From a bacterium (GTDB lineage: Bacteria > Bacillota_I > Bacilli_A > RF39 > UBA660), in NCBI GenBank assembly GCA_019421005.1, contig JAHZGA010000001.1:35043-99042 (forward strand): 64,000 nucleotides of DNA. The letters are read 5' to 3'. The position numbers and the translations under genes were made by a program. Below, in pieces: positions 37,251 to 45,809 of the stretch. Each line of letters opens with the position of its first letter. The stretch's first letter is position 1. The notes under the pieces are model-generated. The model made no database searches, was not told the DNA's origin, and was given only the letters and a program-made list of their open reading frames with translations.

Positions 37251-38600
37251 TTATTTAATCTGTTCTATTAACTTTTCCACCTCAATTTTAAATAATTTAT
37301 CATTTTTTATTTCTTTTTTAATTTTATCCACAGAGTGCATAACTGTAGTGTGATCTTTTCCACCAAATTCTAAACCAATTTTAGGTAAAGATTCTTCAAG
37401 TTCTGTTCTACATATATACATAGCAACTTGTCTAGGAATGGCAATTTTAGCAATTCTTTTTTTACTTTTTAAGTCATCTACAGTTATATTATAGTGATTG
37501 GCTACTAACATCATTACTTGTTCTACTTTATTTTTAGCCTGAATACTTTTTACAAAATAGTCTTTTAAAGCTTCATTAGCAAGTTCTAAATCAATATCTG
37601 ATCCATTCATAATAGTTGCATAAGCTAAAACTCTTGTAATCGCACCTTCTAATTTTCGAATGTCGCTGGTGCAGTTACTTGCAATAAATTCTTTTACATC
37701 TTCGGGAAATTTAATAGATATATTATGTTCTTCTATTTTCTTTGAAATTATATCCATTCTTAATTTAAAATCAGGTGGTAAAATATCAATTGTTAATCCC
37801 CAATTAAACCTTGTTCTTAAACGTTCTTCTAATTTTTTTAAATCATCTGGTGATCTATCAGAAGAAATTATAATTTGTTTATTATTTTGATGTAATTCAT
37901 TAAAAGTGTTAAAAAATTCTTGTTGAGTTGTATTAGCAATTTCTAAATACTGAATATCATCAATCATTAAGACATCAATATTACGATACTTATTTTTAAA
38001 ATTATCAGTCATTTCAAAGTTATTTTCTTTACTACGTTTACATATTTGTAAAAAGTCATTAACAAATTTTTCACTAGTAACATATAAAACTTTAAGATGG
38101 CTATTTTTAACAATATAATTACCAATTGCCTGCATTAAATGAGTTTTCCCCAGCCCACTTTTACTATATAGAAATAAAGGATTATACATAGAACCAGGTT
38201 TTTCAGCAACAGCTAAAGCAGTGGCTTTGGCAAATCTATTACTCTTCCCTACTATAAAATTATCAAAAGTATATCTTGAGTCTAAATTGCTTTCAAAATT
38301 TGCATTTGAAGGAACACCAATTGCATCAGCATCAACATTAACATTATTATTAACCTCTTCTTCAATTACATATTCAAATTTAAAGTTTGAACCAGTTATT
38401 TCAGTAAAAACCTCTTCCACTAATTCATTATAATTTTCCTTTAAATGTTTTTTATGAACATGCATAGGAACTAAAACAGTTGCAGTATCATCTTTTAAAT
38501 CGATAAGTTTAGTATCCAAAAACCATGTTTCAAATAACATTGGGGATAAATTTTCTTGTATTTTTTGCAAAAATTGCTTCCAAATAGTATTAGTATCCAT
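37251..38600 (-). CDS. dnaA: Chromosomal replication initiator DnaA
   Basis: 449 residues. Domain I (1-80), AAA+ with Walker A KSGLGKTHLMQAIG near residue 152 and Walker B VLMIDDIQYL, and domain IV with the DnaA-box-binding signature GGKDHTTVMHSVDKI. Initiates replication by melting oriC and regulates its own gene. Flanked by DnaA boxes on both sides. Starts ATG with AGGTGAATAT. First on the left arm, transcribed away from rpmH. Confidence 0.98.
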   Translation of the reverse strand: MDTNTIWKQFLQKIQENLSPMLFETWFLDTKLIDLKDDTATVLVPMHVHKKHLKENYNELVEEVFTEITGSNFKFEYVIEEEVNNNVNVDADAIGVPSNANFESNLDSRYTFDNFIVGKSNRFAKATALAVAEKPGSMYNPLFLYSKSGLGKTHLMQAIGNYIVKNSHLKVLYVTSEKFVNDFLQICKRSKENNFEMTDNFKNKYRNIDVLMIDDIQYLEIANTTQQEFFNTFNELHQNNKQIIISSDRSPDDLKKLEERLRTRFNWGLTIDILPPDFKLRMDIISKKIEEHNISIKFPEDVKEFIASNCTSDIRKLEGAITRVLAYATIMNGSDIDLELANEALKDYFVKSIQAKNKVEQVMMLVANHYNITVDDLKSKKRIAKIAIPRQVAMYICRTELEESLPKIGLEFGGKDHTTVMHSVDKIKKEIKNDKLFKIEVEKLIEQIK

Positions 38601-38655
38601 ATATTCACCTCAATCACATATCCATTTTACCTTATTTTTAAACAAAAATAAAGAC

Positions 38656-38868
38656 ATTTCCACAAAAAAATGTGGAAAAAAGTTTTCCACATGTGAAATA
38701 AAAATTAAAAATTAAAAGTTTTCCACAATTGTGTGGAAAAGTATAAATACATCAAAAATTATAATATGTTTAGTTGTGGTGTAAAAAAAATCATGAAAAT
38801 TAAGTAATATTTAAAAAATGGCAAATATTAGAATGTTAAAAATATTTTTCCACATATGCTGTGGATAA
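38656..38868. other. oriC upstream DnaA-box cluster (dnaA-rpmH intergenic)
   Basis: The 430-base gap between dnaA and rpmH has at least six 9-mers with one or no mismatch to TTATCCACA: 38671-38679 (-), 38683-38691 (+), 38719-38727 (+), 38732-38740 (-), 38846-38854 (+) and the exact box at 38860-38868 (-); a weaker one is at 38656-38664. Divergent gene polarity also places the origin here. They overlap the likely dnaA promoter (TATAAT at 38758-38763, minus), consistent with autoregulation. From 38880 to 38960 the DNA is AT-rich with no gene. Confidence 0.9.
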
Positions 38869-38962
38869 GTTAATTTAATGGTTGAAAACATTGGAAAAAT
38901 GCCTGTCTATTACATATATTTGAAAGAAAAATCATAAATTTAGAAAAAAACATCAAAAAAAA

Positions 38963-38991
38963 TTGACAAATATAGCAAAAATATATATAAT
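38963..38991 (+). promoter_or_regulatory. rpmH promoter
   Basis: Perfect TTGACA (38963-38968), 17 bases, perfect TATAAT (38986-38991); the strongest promoter by sequence in the window. Drives rpmH and probably rnpA-yidC-jag by read-through. Confidence 0.9.
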
Positions 38992-39030
38992 TATTGTCAG
39001 CTGTTAAATTTAACTCAGGAGGTGTTATAG

Positions 39031-39153
39031 ATGAAAAGAACTTATCAACCAAATAATCGTAAGAAAAGTAAAAAACATGGCTTTTTTGCTCGTATGAAAA
39101 CAAATATTATTAATAAGAGAAGAAAAAAAGGTCGTAAAGTTTTATCTCATTAA
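39031..39153 (+). CDS. rpmH: 50S ribosomal protein L34
   Basis: 40 residues, starting [20 protein letters not shown] and ending KGRKVLSH, diagnostic of L34. Bacterial L34 is usually 44-46 residues; four residues are missing in the middle (after ARMKTN). SD AGGAGGTG. It is the first gene right of oriC, followed by a hairpin and rnpA, the universal rpmH-rnpA order. Missed by length-filtered ORF calling. Confidence 0.96.
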   Translation: MKRTYQPNNRKKSKKHGFFARMKTNIINKRRKKGRKVLSH

Positions 39154-39176
39154 GCCATCATAAGCGATGGCTTTTT
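39153..39176 (+). terminator. Terminator/attenuator between rpmH and rnpA
   Basis: AGCCATC/GATGGCT stem (39153-39159 with 39166-39172), 6-base loop, then five T. Begins in the rpmH stop codon. Probably partial, giving far more L34 than RnpA. Confidence 0.8.
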
Positions 39177-39195
39177 GTTAAAGGTTGTGTTTATT

Positions 39196-39534
39196 ATGAA
39201 AAAAATTAACATTTTAAAGAATAATAGAGATTTTAATCGAATTATCAATAATACAAAACCAATAAAAAGTAATAACTTTATTATATATGTGGAAAAAGTA
39301 AATGAACCATCATATCATTTTGGTTTTTCGGTTGGAAAAAAAATAGGAACAGCTGTGATGAGAAATAGAATAAAAAGGCAACTAAAAAGTATAATAGATA
39401 AGAAAAAATACATTAATGGATTTAATTGTATTGTAATTGCGAAAAAAAAAGTTCTATCACTTACATATAATGAAATGAAAGATGAACTTTTAAAAATATT
39501 AGAAAATATAAAAATTATAGAAGGAGAAAAATAA
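39196..39534 (+). CDS. rnpA: Ribonuclease P protein component
   Basis: 112 residues from the ATG at 39196 (AAAGG 11 bases upstream; an in-frame TTG at 39175 overlaps the terminator tail). LKNNRDFNRII, FGFSVGKKIGTAVMRNRIKRQLK with the RNR motif that binds the RNase P RNA. It helps cut the 5' leader of tRNA precursors. Overlaps yidC by one base. Confidence 0.95.
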   Translation: MKKINILKNNRDFNRIINNTKPIKSNNFIIYVEKVNEPSYHFGFSVGKKIGTAVMRNRIKRQLKSIIDKKKYINGFNCIVIAKKKVLSLTYNEMKDELLKILENIKIIEGEK

Positions 39535-40463
39535 TGCCTAAAAGAATTTTAAAATTTATTGCTATATTTATATTGATGTTAACCTTAACAGGATGTACTA
39601 AATATTTAAAGGATGATGATAAAAAACCAGTTACAAATGAATTAACTGGACAAAGATTGACTGAAAATATTCTTTGTCAGCCAAAAGAAAAAGAAGTTAT
39701 TAAAATTTATGAAAAACATGATTACAATTTAGAAAAATTACCAGATTGTAATGAAATGAAAATATTTTCAGGTGGTTATGAGGGAATATGGACAACAATT
39801 TTTGTTAAACCCCTAGCCTATTTAATTGTATCATTAGGTACATTTGTTAAAAATTATGGTTTAGCTATAATAATTCTTACTTTAATTATTAGATTAATTT
39901 TATTACCTATTACTAAAAAAACAGCTATGCAATCAGAAAATATGAAATTAGCCAAACCAGATTTAGATAAGTTAGAAAAGAAATATCGTGGTAAAACCGA
40001 TCAACAAAGTACTCAACAAAAAGCTCAAGAAACATTTATGATTTATAAAAAATATAATATAAATCCCCTATCTGGATGTTTATTTGCTTTAATTCAAATT
40101 CCTCTTTTCTTTGCATTTTATGAATCACTAAATAGATTACCAGCCGTATTTGAAGAAAAGTTTTTATCTTTCCAATTAGGCACCAGCCCATTAGTTGGAA
40201 TTTCAAATGGTTCATATCAATATCTTTTAATAATTGCTCTTGTAATTTTAACAACTTATTTATCATTTAAATTAAATTCTACTGCATCTCCAACTCCTGA
40301 ACAAGAAAAACAAATGAAGTTAATGACAAATGTAATGGTTATAATGATTTCTTTTGCATCATTAACTATTTCAACAGGAATTGCAATTTATTGGATTGTC
40401 AACAGTACATTTACTATTGTTCAAAATTTATTGTTAAGGAGAAAGAAAAATGTTAAAGCATGA
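39534..40463 (+). CDS. yidC: Membrane protein insertase YidC/SpoIIIJ
   Basis: 309 residues. Lipoprotein signal with lipobox LTGC (Cys about residue 21), then five membrane segments; the hydrophilic-groove Arg in IIILTLIIRLILLPIT; conserved PLSGCLFALIQIPLFFAFYESL. Inserts proteins in the membrane alone or with Sec. In B. subtilis SpoIIIJ also serves sporulation. Overlaps jag by 14 bases, as in the canonical rpmH-rnpA-yidC-jag order. Confidence 0.96.
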   Translation: MPKRILKFIAIFILMLTLTGCTKYLKDDDKKPVTNELTGQRLTENILCQPKEKEVIKIYEKHDYNLEKLPDCNEMKIFSGGYEGIWTTIFVKPLAYLIVSLGTFVKNYGLAIIILTLIIRLILLPITKKTAMQSENMKLAKPDLDKLEKKYRGKTDQQSTQQKAQETFMIYKKYNINPLSGCLFALIQIPLFFAFYESLNRLPAVFEEKFLSFQLGTSPLVGISNGSYQYLLIIALVILTTYLSFKLNSTASPTPEQEKQMKLMTNVMVIMISFASLTISTGIAIYWIVNSTFTIVQNLLLRRKKNVKA

Positions 40464-41061
40464 AATAATAAGTGGTAAAAACAAAGATGAAATTATTAAA
40501 GAATATTTAGAACAAAACAATTTAAAAGAAGATGATATTTATATTAATGAAAGTATTGTTACAGGAAAATTGTTCACATCAAAAAAATATGAATTAGAGA
40601 TAATAAAAAAAGACGACATTAAAACATTTATTAAAGAATATTTTAATACTTTAGGAAAGTTAATGAACATATCTATTAAAGTAGAAATAAGAGTTGCTGA
40701 TGATATTTATAATATCTTATTAATAGCAGATAATAGTTCTATCATAATTGGAAAAGAAGGAAAAAATTTAGAGGCAATTCAAACATTATTAAGACAAACT
40801 ATAAGTGCCCAAGTGAAAAACAAATTGAAAATAAATGTTGATGCTTCAGGTTATAAAGCTAAAAAGAATAAACATTTAGAACATGAAATTAGAAAAATAG
40901 CTTTAGAAATTGAAAAAACTAAACTTGATGTTAAATTAGACCCAATGAATTCTTTTGAAAGAAGAATTGTTCATAATGTTATAAGTGAATATCAAAATTT
41001 AAGTACCACAAGTGTTGGTGAAGCACCTAATAGATATGTAATTATCAAATATGAAGACTAA
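40450..41061 (+). CDS. jag: RNA-binding protein KhpB/Jag
   Basis: 203 residues. Short Jag_N domain (about 1-50), KH domain with IIIGKEGKNLEAIQTLLRQ (about 95-140), and C-terminal R3H domain with SFERRIVHNVISEYQNLSTTSVGEAPNRYVIIKY. Works with KhpA in RNA-based control of cell division and envelope growth. Ends in its own terminator. Confidence 0.94.
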   Translation: MLKHEIISGKNKDEIIKEYLEQNNLKEDDIYINESIVTGKLFTSKKYELEIIKKDDIKTFIKEYFNTLGKLMNISIKVEIRVADDIYNILLIADNSSIIIGKEGKNLEAIQTLLRQTISAQVKNKLKINVDASGYKAKKNKHLEHEIRKIALEIEKTKLDVKLDPMNSFERRIVHNVISEYQNLSTTSVGEAPNRYVIIKYED

Positions 41062-41075
41062 TAGTCTTTTTTTTG
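41054..41075 (+). terminator. jag terminator
   Basis: AAGACT/AGTCTT stem with a 3-base loop and nine-base T-run, overlapping the stop codon (41059-41061). Confidence 0.8.
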
Positions 41076-41149
41076 ATTGAATTATTATAAAAGTATATTT
41101 ATTTTAAAAGATAATTATAGTATAATAATCATAGAAAGTTGGTTTTAAA

Positions 41150-41644
41150 ATGATAAATGATATTCAAACATTAAATAGCAATGTTAAAGATTTAAACAAA
41201 GATAATTTTTTATTCGCGCATTTTATTTTAGGAAAAAAAGAAATACCTTTTAATTCTGAAATTTTATTAGTTAATAATGTTTTAGATAAATCATTAGATT
41301 TAATATATAATGTTGAAAATAATAATCAAACAATAAAATTTCCTATACAAAATGTTAAAAATATTTCCTATAAAACATTTACCAAAATTCAAAATATTCC
41401 TAAAAAAAATGAATCATATGAGTTAAAAAGTGTGTTATTATCAGCTGTGGTATTTGGAGGAAATCCAATGTTACAATTATTAGGAAATAGTATATTTAAT
41501 TCTTTATTTGATCAAATAAAGAATGGTTATAGTAAGGTTAGTTTCAATACATATTACGAAATTATTATTGAAATAGATGAACAAAAATATATTATAAATT
41601 CTTTAACTAATCCAGAAGAATTTATAAAGCAATTGAATTTATAA
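41150..41644 (+). CDS. Protein of unknown function between jag and mnmE
   Basis: 164 residues, not recognised. Mostly hydrophilic and Asn/Lys-rich, with one hydrophobic stretch around residues 95-115 (LLSAVVFGGNPMLQLLGNSIF) and a C-terminal IIIEIDEQKYIINSLTNPEEFIKQL that looks like the last strand-helix of a PH-like or YcxB-like domain, but this is a guess. It has its own promoter (TATAAT at 41121-41126), an ATG without a strong SD, and its own terminator (41653-41677), so it is a single-gene unit inserted between jag and mnmE, normally adjacent in Bacilli. Confidence 0.7.
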   Translation: MINDIQTLNSNVKDLNKDNFLFAHFILGKKEIPFNSEILLVNNVLDKSLDLIYNVENNNQTIKFPIQNVKNISYKTFTKIQNIPKKNESYELKSVLLSAVVFGGNPMLQLLGNSIFNSLFDQIKNGYSKVSFNTYYEIIIEIDEQKYIINSLTNPEEFIKQLNL

Positions 41645-41652
41645 ATAAAAAT

Positions 41653-41677
41653 CGTTTTTTATAGAAACGTTTTTTTA
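41653..41677 (+). terminator. Terminator of the unknown 164-aa gene
   Basis: CGTTT/AAACG stem with 7-base loop and eight T. Confidence 0.65.
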
Positions 41678-41743
41678 TCTAAAAAAATATTTATAATTTA
41701 GAAAATAACTTTTAATTAAAGAAAAAATCAATTTAAAATAATC

Positions 41744-41772
41744 TTGACTAATAACTATGATACTGATAGAAT
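41744..41772 (+). promoter_or_regulatory. mnmE-mnmG-rsmG promoter
   Basis: TTGACT (41744-41749), 17 bases, TAGAAT (41767-41772). Confidence 0.8.
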
Positions 41773-41801
41773 AACATTTAGTGGAAAGGGATGATGAGGT
41801 T

Positions 41802-43154
41802 TTGAACGATACAATAGCAGCAATATCAACATCTTTAGGAATAGGTGCAATATCTATAATACGGGTAAGTGGAACAGAAGCATTAGAAATAGTAAATAAA
41901 ATTTTTTCAGGTAAGGATTTAAAAAAAGTTAAATCTCATACTATTCATTATGGTTATATTGTGGATAAAGATGAAAAAATTGATGAAGTTTTGGTAACTG
42001 TTTTATTAAGTCCAAAAACTTTTACAAGAGAAAATGTTGTTGAAATAAATGCTCATGGAGGAATAGCAACAACTAATAAAATATTAGAACTATTATTACT
42101 TAATGGGTGTAGATTAGCTGAACCAGGTGAATTTACTAAAAGAGCATTTTTAAATGGAAGAATTGATTTAACGCAAGCTGAAGGTGTGATGAATTTAATA
42201 AATTCTAAAACTGAAAAAATGATGAAAATGTCTTTAAATCAAGTAAGAGGTAATGTTTCTAATTTAGTAAAAGATTTAAGACAAAAAATATTAGAAATTT
42301 TAGCTAATATAGAAGTTAATATAGATTATCCAGAATATGAAGATATAGAACAAGTAACAACAAAACATTTACAAGAATTACTTTATAGTATTAAAGAAAA
42401 ATTAACTAAAATTTTAGATGAAAGCAAGAATGGTAGAATTTTAAAAGAAGGAATAACAGCTTCAATAGTAGGAAAACCTAATGTCGGAAAAAGTAGTTTA
42501 TTAAATAAACTATTAGAATATGATAAGGCTATTGTAACTGATATTGAAGGGACAACAAGAGATTGTGTTGAGGGAACTCTTAATATAAATGGTGTTTTGT
42601 TTAATTTTATTGATACAGCAGGAATAAGACAAACTGATGATGTAGTAGAAAAAATAGGTGTTAATAAAAGTTTAGAACTTATTAAAAATTCTAAAGTTGT
42701 AATTTATTTATTAAATAATAATGAAGTTTTAACTGAAAATGAATTAGAAACAATAAAATCTTTAGATAAAAAAAATTCTATTATTATTGTTAATAAAATG
42801 GATTTACCAACTAAAATAGATTTTAATCAATTACCTGATAATGTAATTAAAATGAGTGTTTTAAATGATGAGGGAATAAATAAATTAAAAGAAAGACTTA
42901 AAACTTTATTTAATTTAGAAAGAATTGAAACTGAAGATATGACATATTTAACAAGTTCCAGGTCTTTAGCAATTATCAGACAATGTTTAGATAAAATAAA
43001 AGAAATTCAAAAAGGTATTGATGATAATATTCCTGTTGATATTATTGAAATAGATATTAAAGAAATATGGAACCTTTTAGGAAAAATTATAGGTGAAACT
43101 TATGAAGATGAATTAATTGATCAATTATTTAGTCAATTTTGTTTAGGAAAGTAG
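41802..43154 (+). CDS. mnmE: tRNA modification GTPase MnmE (TrmE)
   Basis: 450 residues from TTG at 41802 (GATGAGG upstream), giving the family N-terminus NDTIAAISTSLGIGAISIIR; a GTG at 41781 opens the frame earlier but is in the SD region. Folate-binding N-domain, G domain GKPNVGKSSLLN with TDIEGTTRD, and the C-terminal CLGK whose Cys is characteristic. Forms cmnm5U34 in tRNAs with MnmG. Overlaps the frame of mnmG by few bases. Confidence 0.96.
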   Translation: MNDTIAAISTSLGIGAISIIRVSGTEALEIVNKIFSGKDLKKVKSHTIHYGYIVDKDEKIDEVLVTVLLSPKTFTRENVVEINAHGGIATTNKILELLLLNGCRLAEPGEFTKRAFLNGRIDLTQAEGVMNLINSKTEKMMKMSLNQVRGNVSNLVKDLRQKILEILANIEVNIDYPEYEDIEQVTTKHLQELLYSIKEKLTKILDESKNGRILKEGITASIVGKPNVGKSSLLNKLLEYDKAIVTDIEGTTRDCVEGTLNINGVLFNFIDTAGIRQTDDVVEKIGVNKSLELIKNSKVVIYLLNNNEVLTENELETIKSLDKKNSIIIVNKMDLPTKIDFNQLPDNVIKMSVLNDEGINKLKERLKTLFNLERIETEDMTYLTSSRSLAIIRQCLDKIKEIQKGIDDNIPVDIIEIDIKEIWNLLGKIIGETYEDELIDQLFSQFCLGK

Positions 43155-43162
43155 ATGATGGT

Positions 43163-45028
43163 ATGAATTATGAAATAATAGTAGTTGGAGGAGGACATGC
43201 AGGTGTTGAGGCCGCTTTAGCAAGTGCCAGAAAAAATCATAAAACGTTATTGATAACGATGAATAAAAATAATATAGCTGATATGCCTTGTAATCCTTCA
43301 ATAGGAGGAAGTGCCAAAGGAATTGTTGTAAGGGAAATAGATGCTTTAGGTGGCCAAATGGGTAAAACCGCTGATAAAGCTCAAATTCAAATGAAAATGT
43401 TGAATTATAAAAAAGGTCCAGCTGTACGTGCCTTACGTGCCCAGGCGGATAAAATAACATATCCAAAAGAAATGATAAAAGTTTTAGAAAACACAGATAA
43501 TTTAGAAATTCTAGAAGATACAGTTATTGATTTAATGGTTGAAGATAACAAAATTAAAGGTGTTGTAACTGAAGAAAAAGGTAAAATATTTTCTCAAGCA
43601 GTTATTTTAACAACAGGAACATATATGCGTTCAAATATTTTGATAGGAAGTAATAGAACTGTAAGTGGACCACATGGCGAAAAGACAAGTAAATTTTTAA
43701 GTGATTGCTTATCAAAGTTAGGATTTAATATAGTAAGATTAAAAACAGGAACACCACCACGAATAGCAAAAGATAGTATTGATTTTTCTGTTTTAAAAGA
43801 AGAAAAAGGTGATAATAAAAACTGGAGTTTTAGTTTTGATGAAATTAATAATTATGATGTTAATTCTCAAGTACCTTGTTATTTAACTTATACTAATGAA
43901 AATACCCATAATATAATTAAAGAAAATATTAATAAATCTAGTATGTATGGAGGCCTAGAGGGAAAATTAGGAATAGGTCCTAGATATTGTCCATCAATAG
44001 AAGATAAAATAGTTCGTTTTAGTGATAAAGAAAGACATCAATTATTTTTAGAACCAGTTAGTTTATATTATGATGAAATTTATTTACAAGGTTTTTCCAC
44101 TAGTATGCCTGTTGAAATTCAAGAAAAAATGGTTCATAGTTTAAAAGGATTAGAAAATGCTAAAATATTAAAAAATGCTTATGCCATTGAATATGATGCT
44201 ATTTATCCAACAATTTTAAAACAAAGTTTAGAAACAAAATTAATAGAAAACTTATTCACTGCTGGTCAAATAAATGGTACCAGTGGTTATGAAGAAGCAG
44301 CATGTCAAGGTTTAATTGCAGGTATAAATGCCGGGTTAAAATTAGAAAAAAAAGAACCACTTATTTTGAAAAGAAGTGATGCTTATATAGGAGTTTTAAT
44401 TGATGATTTAGTTACTAAAGGCATCAGAGATCCTTATCGTTTATTAACATCAAGAGCTGAATATCGATTACTTTTAAGACATGATAATGCTGATTTAAGA
44501 TTAAGAGAATATGGATACAAAGTAGGTTTAATTGATGAAGAAAGATATAATAAATATTTAGAAAAAAAGGATAAAATTGAAGAATTAACTAACATTTTAA
44601 AAGAAAAGAGATTAAATCCAACTGAAGAAAACAATAACTTTTTAATAGAATTATCTTCATCACCTTTAAAAGATAGTATCAGTTTTTATGAATTATTAAA
44701 ACGTCCTGAAATAAATCTTAATAAACTTAAACCATTAATTAATTTAGATTATGATGATGATATAAATGAGCAAGTGGAAATAAATATTAAATATGAAGGA
44801 TATATTAATAAAGCTAAAAAAGAAGCCCAAAAAATTATTGATTTAGAAAATAAAATCATTCCTGAAAATATCGATTATGATAAAGTTCAAAATATAGCTA
44901 GTGAAGCTAGACAAAAATTAAAGGAAGTAAGACCAACTTCAATTGGACAAGCATTAAGAATAAGTGGAGTTAATCCAACTGATATTTCACTTTTAACAGT
45001 TCATTTAAAAAGGAAAAATCATGAGTGA
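43163..45028 (+). CDS. mnmG: tRNA uridine-5-carboxymethylaminomethyl synthase MnmG (GidA)
   Basis: 621 residues from ATG 43163. FAD-binding GGGHAGVEAALASAR, CNPSIGGSAKGIVVREIDALGG, and later GLEGKLGIGPRYCPSIEDKIVRF; C-terminal helical domain with LTVHLKRK. Partner of MnmE in tRNA wobble uridine modification. The upstream extension in the frame overlaps the mnmE end and is unlikely. Overlaps rsmG by 8 bases. Confidence 0.96.
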   Translation: MNYEIIVVGGGHAGVEAALASARKNHKTLLITMNKNNIADMPCNPSIGGSAKGIVVREIDALGGQMGKTADKAQIQMKMLNYKKGPAVRALRAQADKITYPKEMIKVLENTDNLEILEDTVIDLMVEDNKIKGVVTEEKGKIFSQAVILTTGTYMRSNILIGSNRTVSGPHGEKTSKFLSDCLSKLGFNIVRLKTGTPPRIAKDSIDFSVLKEEKGDNKNWSFSFDEINNYDVNSQVPCYLTYTNENTHNIIKENINKSSMYGGLEGKLGIGPRYCPSIEDKIVRFSDKERHQLFLEPVSLYYDEIYLQGFSTSMPVEIQEKMVHSLKGLENAKILKNAYAIEYDAIYPTILKQSLETKLIENLFTAGQINGTSGYEEAACQGLIAGINAGLKLEKKEPLILKRSDAYIGVLIDDLVTKGIRDPYRLLTSRAEYRLLLRHDNADLRLREYGYKVGLIDEERYNKYLEKKDKIEELTNILKEKRLNPTEENNNFLIELSSSPLKDSISFYELLKRPEINLNKLKPLINLDYDDDINEQVEINIKYEGYINKAKKEAQKIIDLENKIIPENIDYDKVQNIASEARQKLKEVRPTSIGQALRISGVNPTDISLLTVHLKRKNHE

Positions 45029-45725
45029 TATTGAATTTATTAATTACTTAAAAGATTTAAAAATTAATTTAAGTGAAAAGCAGTTAAAACAATTTCAAAA
45101 ATATTATGAATTGTTAGTAGAGTGGAATGAAAAAATAAATTTAACAGCTATAACTAAAAAGGAGGATGTTTATTTAAAACATTTTTATGACAGTGCTTGC
45201 ATAGTAAAAGCTGTTGATTTAAATAAAATATCAACTTTATGTGATGTAGGTTCTGGGGCAGGATTTCCTGGAATAGTTATTAAAATATTGTTTCCTAATG
45301 TAAAAGTTGTATTAGTAGACGCTTTAAATAAAAGAATAAACTTTTTAAAACTTGTAATTAAAGAATTAGATTTAAAATTAATTGAAGTTTATCATGAAAG
45401 AGCGGAAATATATGCATTAAATAATCGTGAAAAATTTGAAGTTGTAACCGCTAGGGCCGTCGCACCTTTAAATATATTATCAGAATTATGTTTTCCACTA
45501 GTTTCATTAAATGGGTATTTTGTTCCATTAAAAGGTAATATTTCAAATGAAATAATTAATTTAGATAATATAATAAAAAAGTTAGGTGGTTCTAAAATTA
45601 TAAAATATGAATTTACCTTACCAAAAGAAAATAGTCAAAGAACAATATTAAAAATAGAAAAAAAGTTTTCCACAGCTTTAAAATATCCAAGAAAATATAG
45701 TGAAATAAAAAAACATTCATTATAA
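45021..45725 (+). CDS. rsmG: 16S rRNA (guanine527-N7)-methyltransferase
   Basis: 234 residues. YYELLVEWNEKINLTAIT, HFYDSA, and SAM motif LCDVGSGAGFPGIVIKI; VTARAVAPLNILSELC. Methylates G527 of 16S rRNA (loss gives low-level streptomycin resistance in other species). Follows mnmG as in most Bacilli and precedes noc, exactly the B. subtilis order. Confidence 0.96.
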   Translation: MSDIEFINYLKDLKINLSEKQLKQFQKYYELLVEWNEKINLTAITKKEDVYLKHFYDSACIVKAVDLNKISTLCDVGSGAGFPGIVIKILFPNVKVVLVDALNKRINFLKLVIKELDLKLIEVYHERAEIYALNNREKFEVVTARAVAPLNILSELCFPLVSLNGYFVPLKGNISNEIINLDNIIKKLGGSKIIKYEFTLPKENSQRTILKIEKKFSTALKYPRKYSEIKKHSL

Positions 45726-45742
45726 AATGATGTGCTTTTTTT
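45713..45742 (+). terminator. rsmG terminator
   Basis: ACAT(T)CATT/AATGATGT stem with a bulged T and ATAA loop, then seven T, overlapping the rsmG stop. Confidence 0.7.
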
Positions 45743-45752
45743 GTAAAATCAC

Positions 45753-45781
45753 TTGCAATATTTTCATCAATATAGTATTAT
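45753..45781 (+). promoter_or_regulatory. noc promoter
   Basis: TTGCAA (45753-45758), 17 bases, TATTAT (45776-45781). This shows that the frame upstream of the GTG at 45810 is not translated. Confidence 0.75.
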
Positions 45782-45809
45782 ATATATAAGAAAAAAAGGA
45801 GTGGGTAGC

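Noticed and set aside
45753..45809. N-terminal extension of Noc from an upstream TTG, which could have served as a membrane helix
   Set aside because: The segment contains the -35 and -10 of the noc promoter and has no SD; the GTG at 45810 has one.
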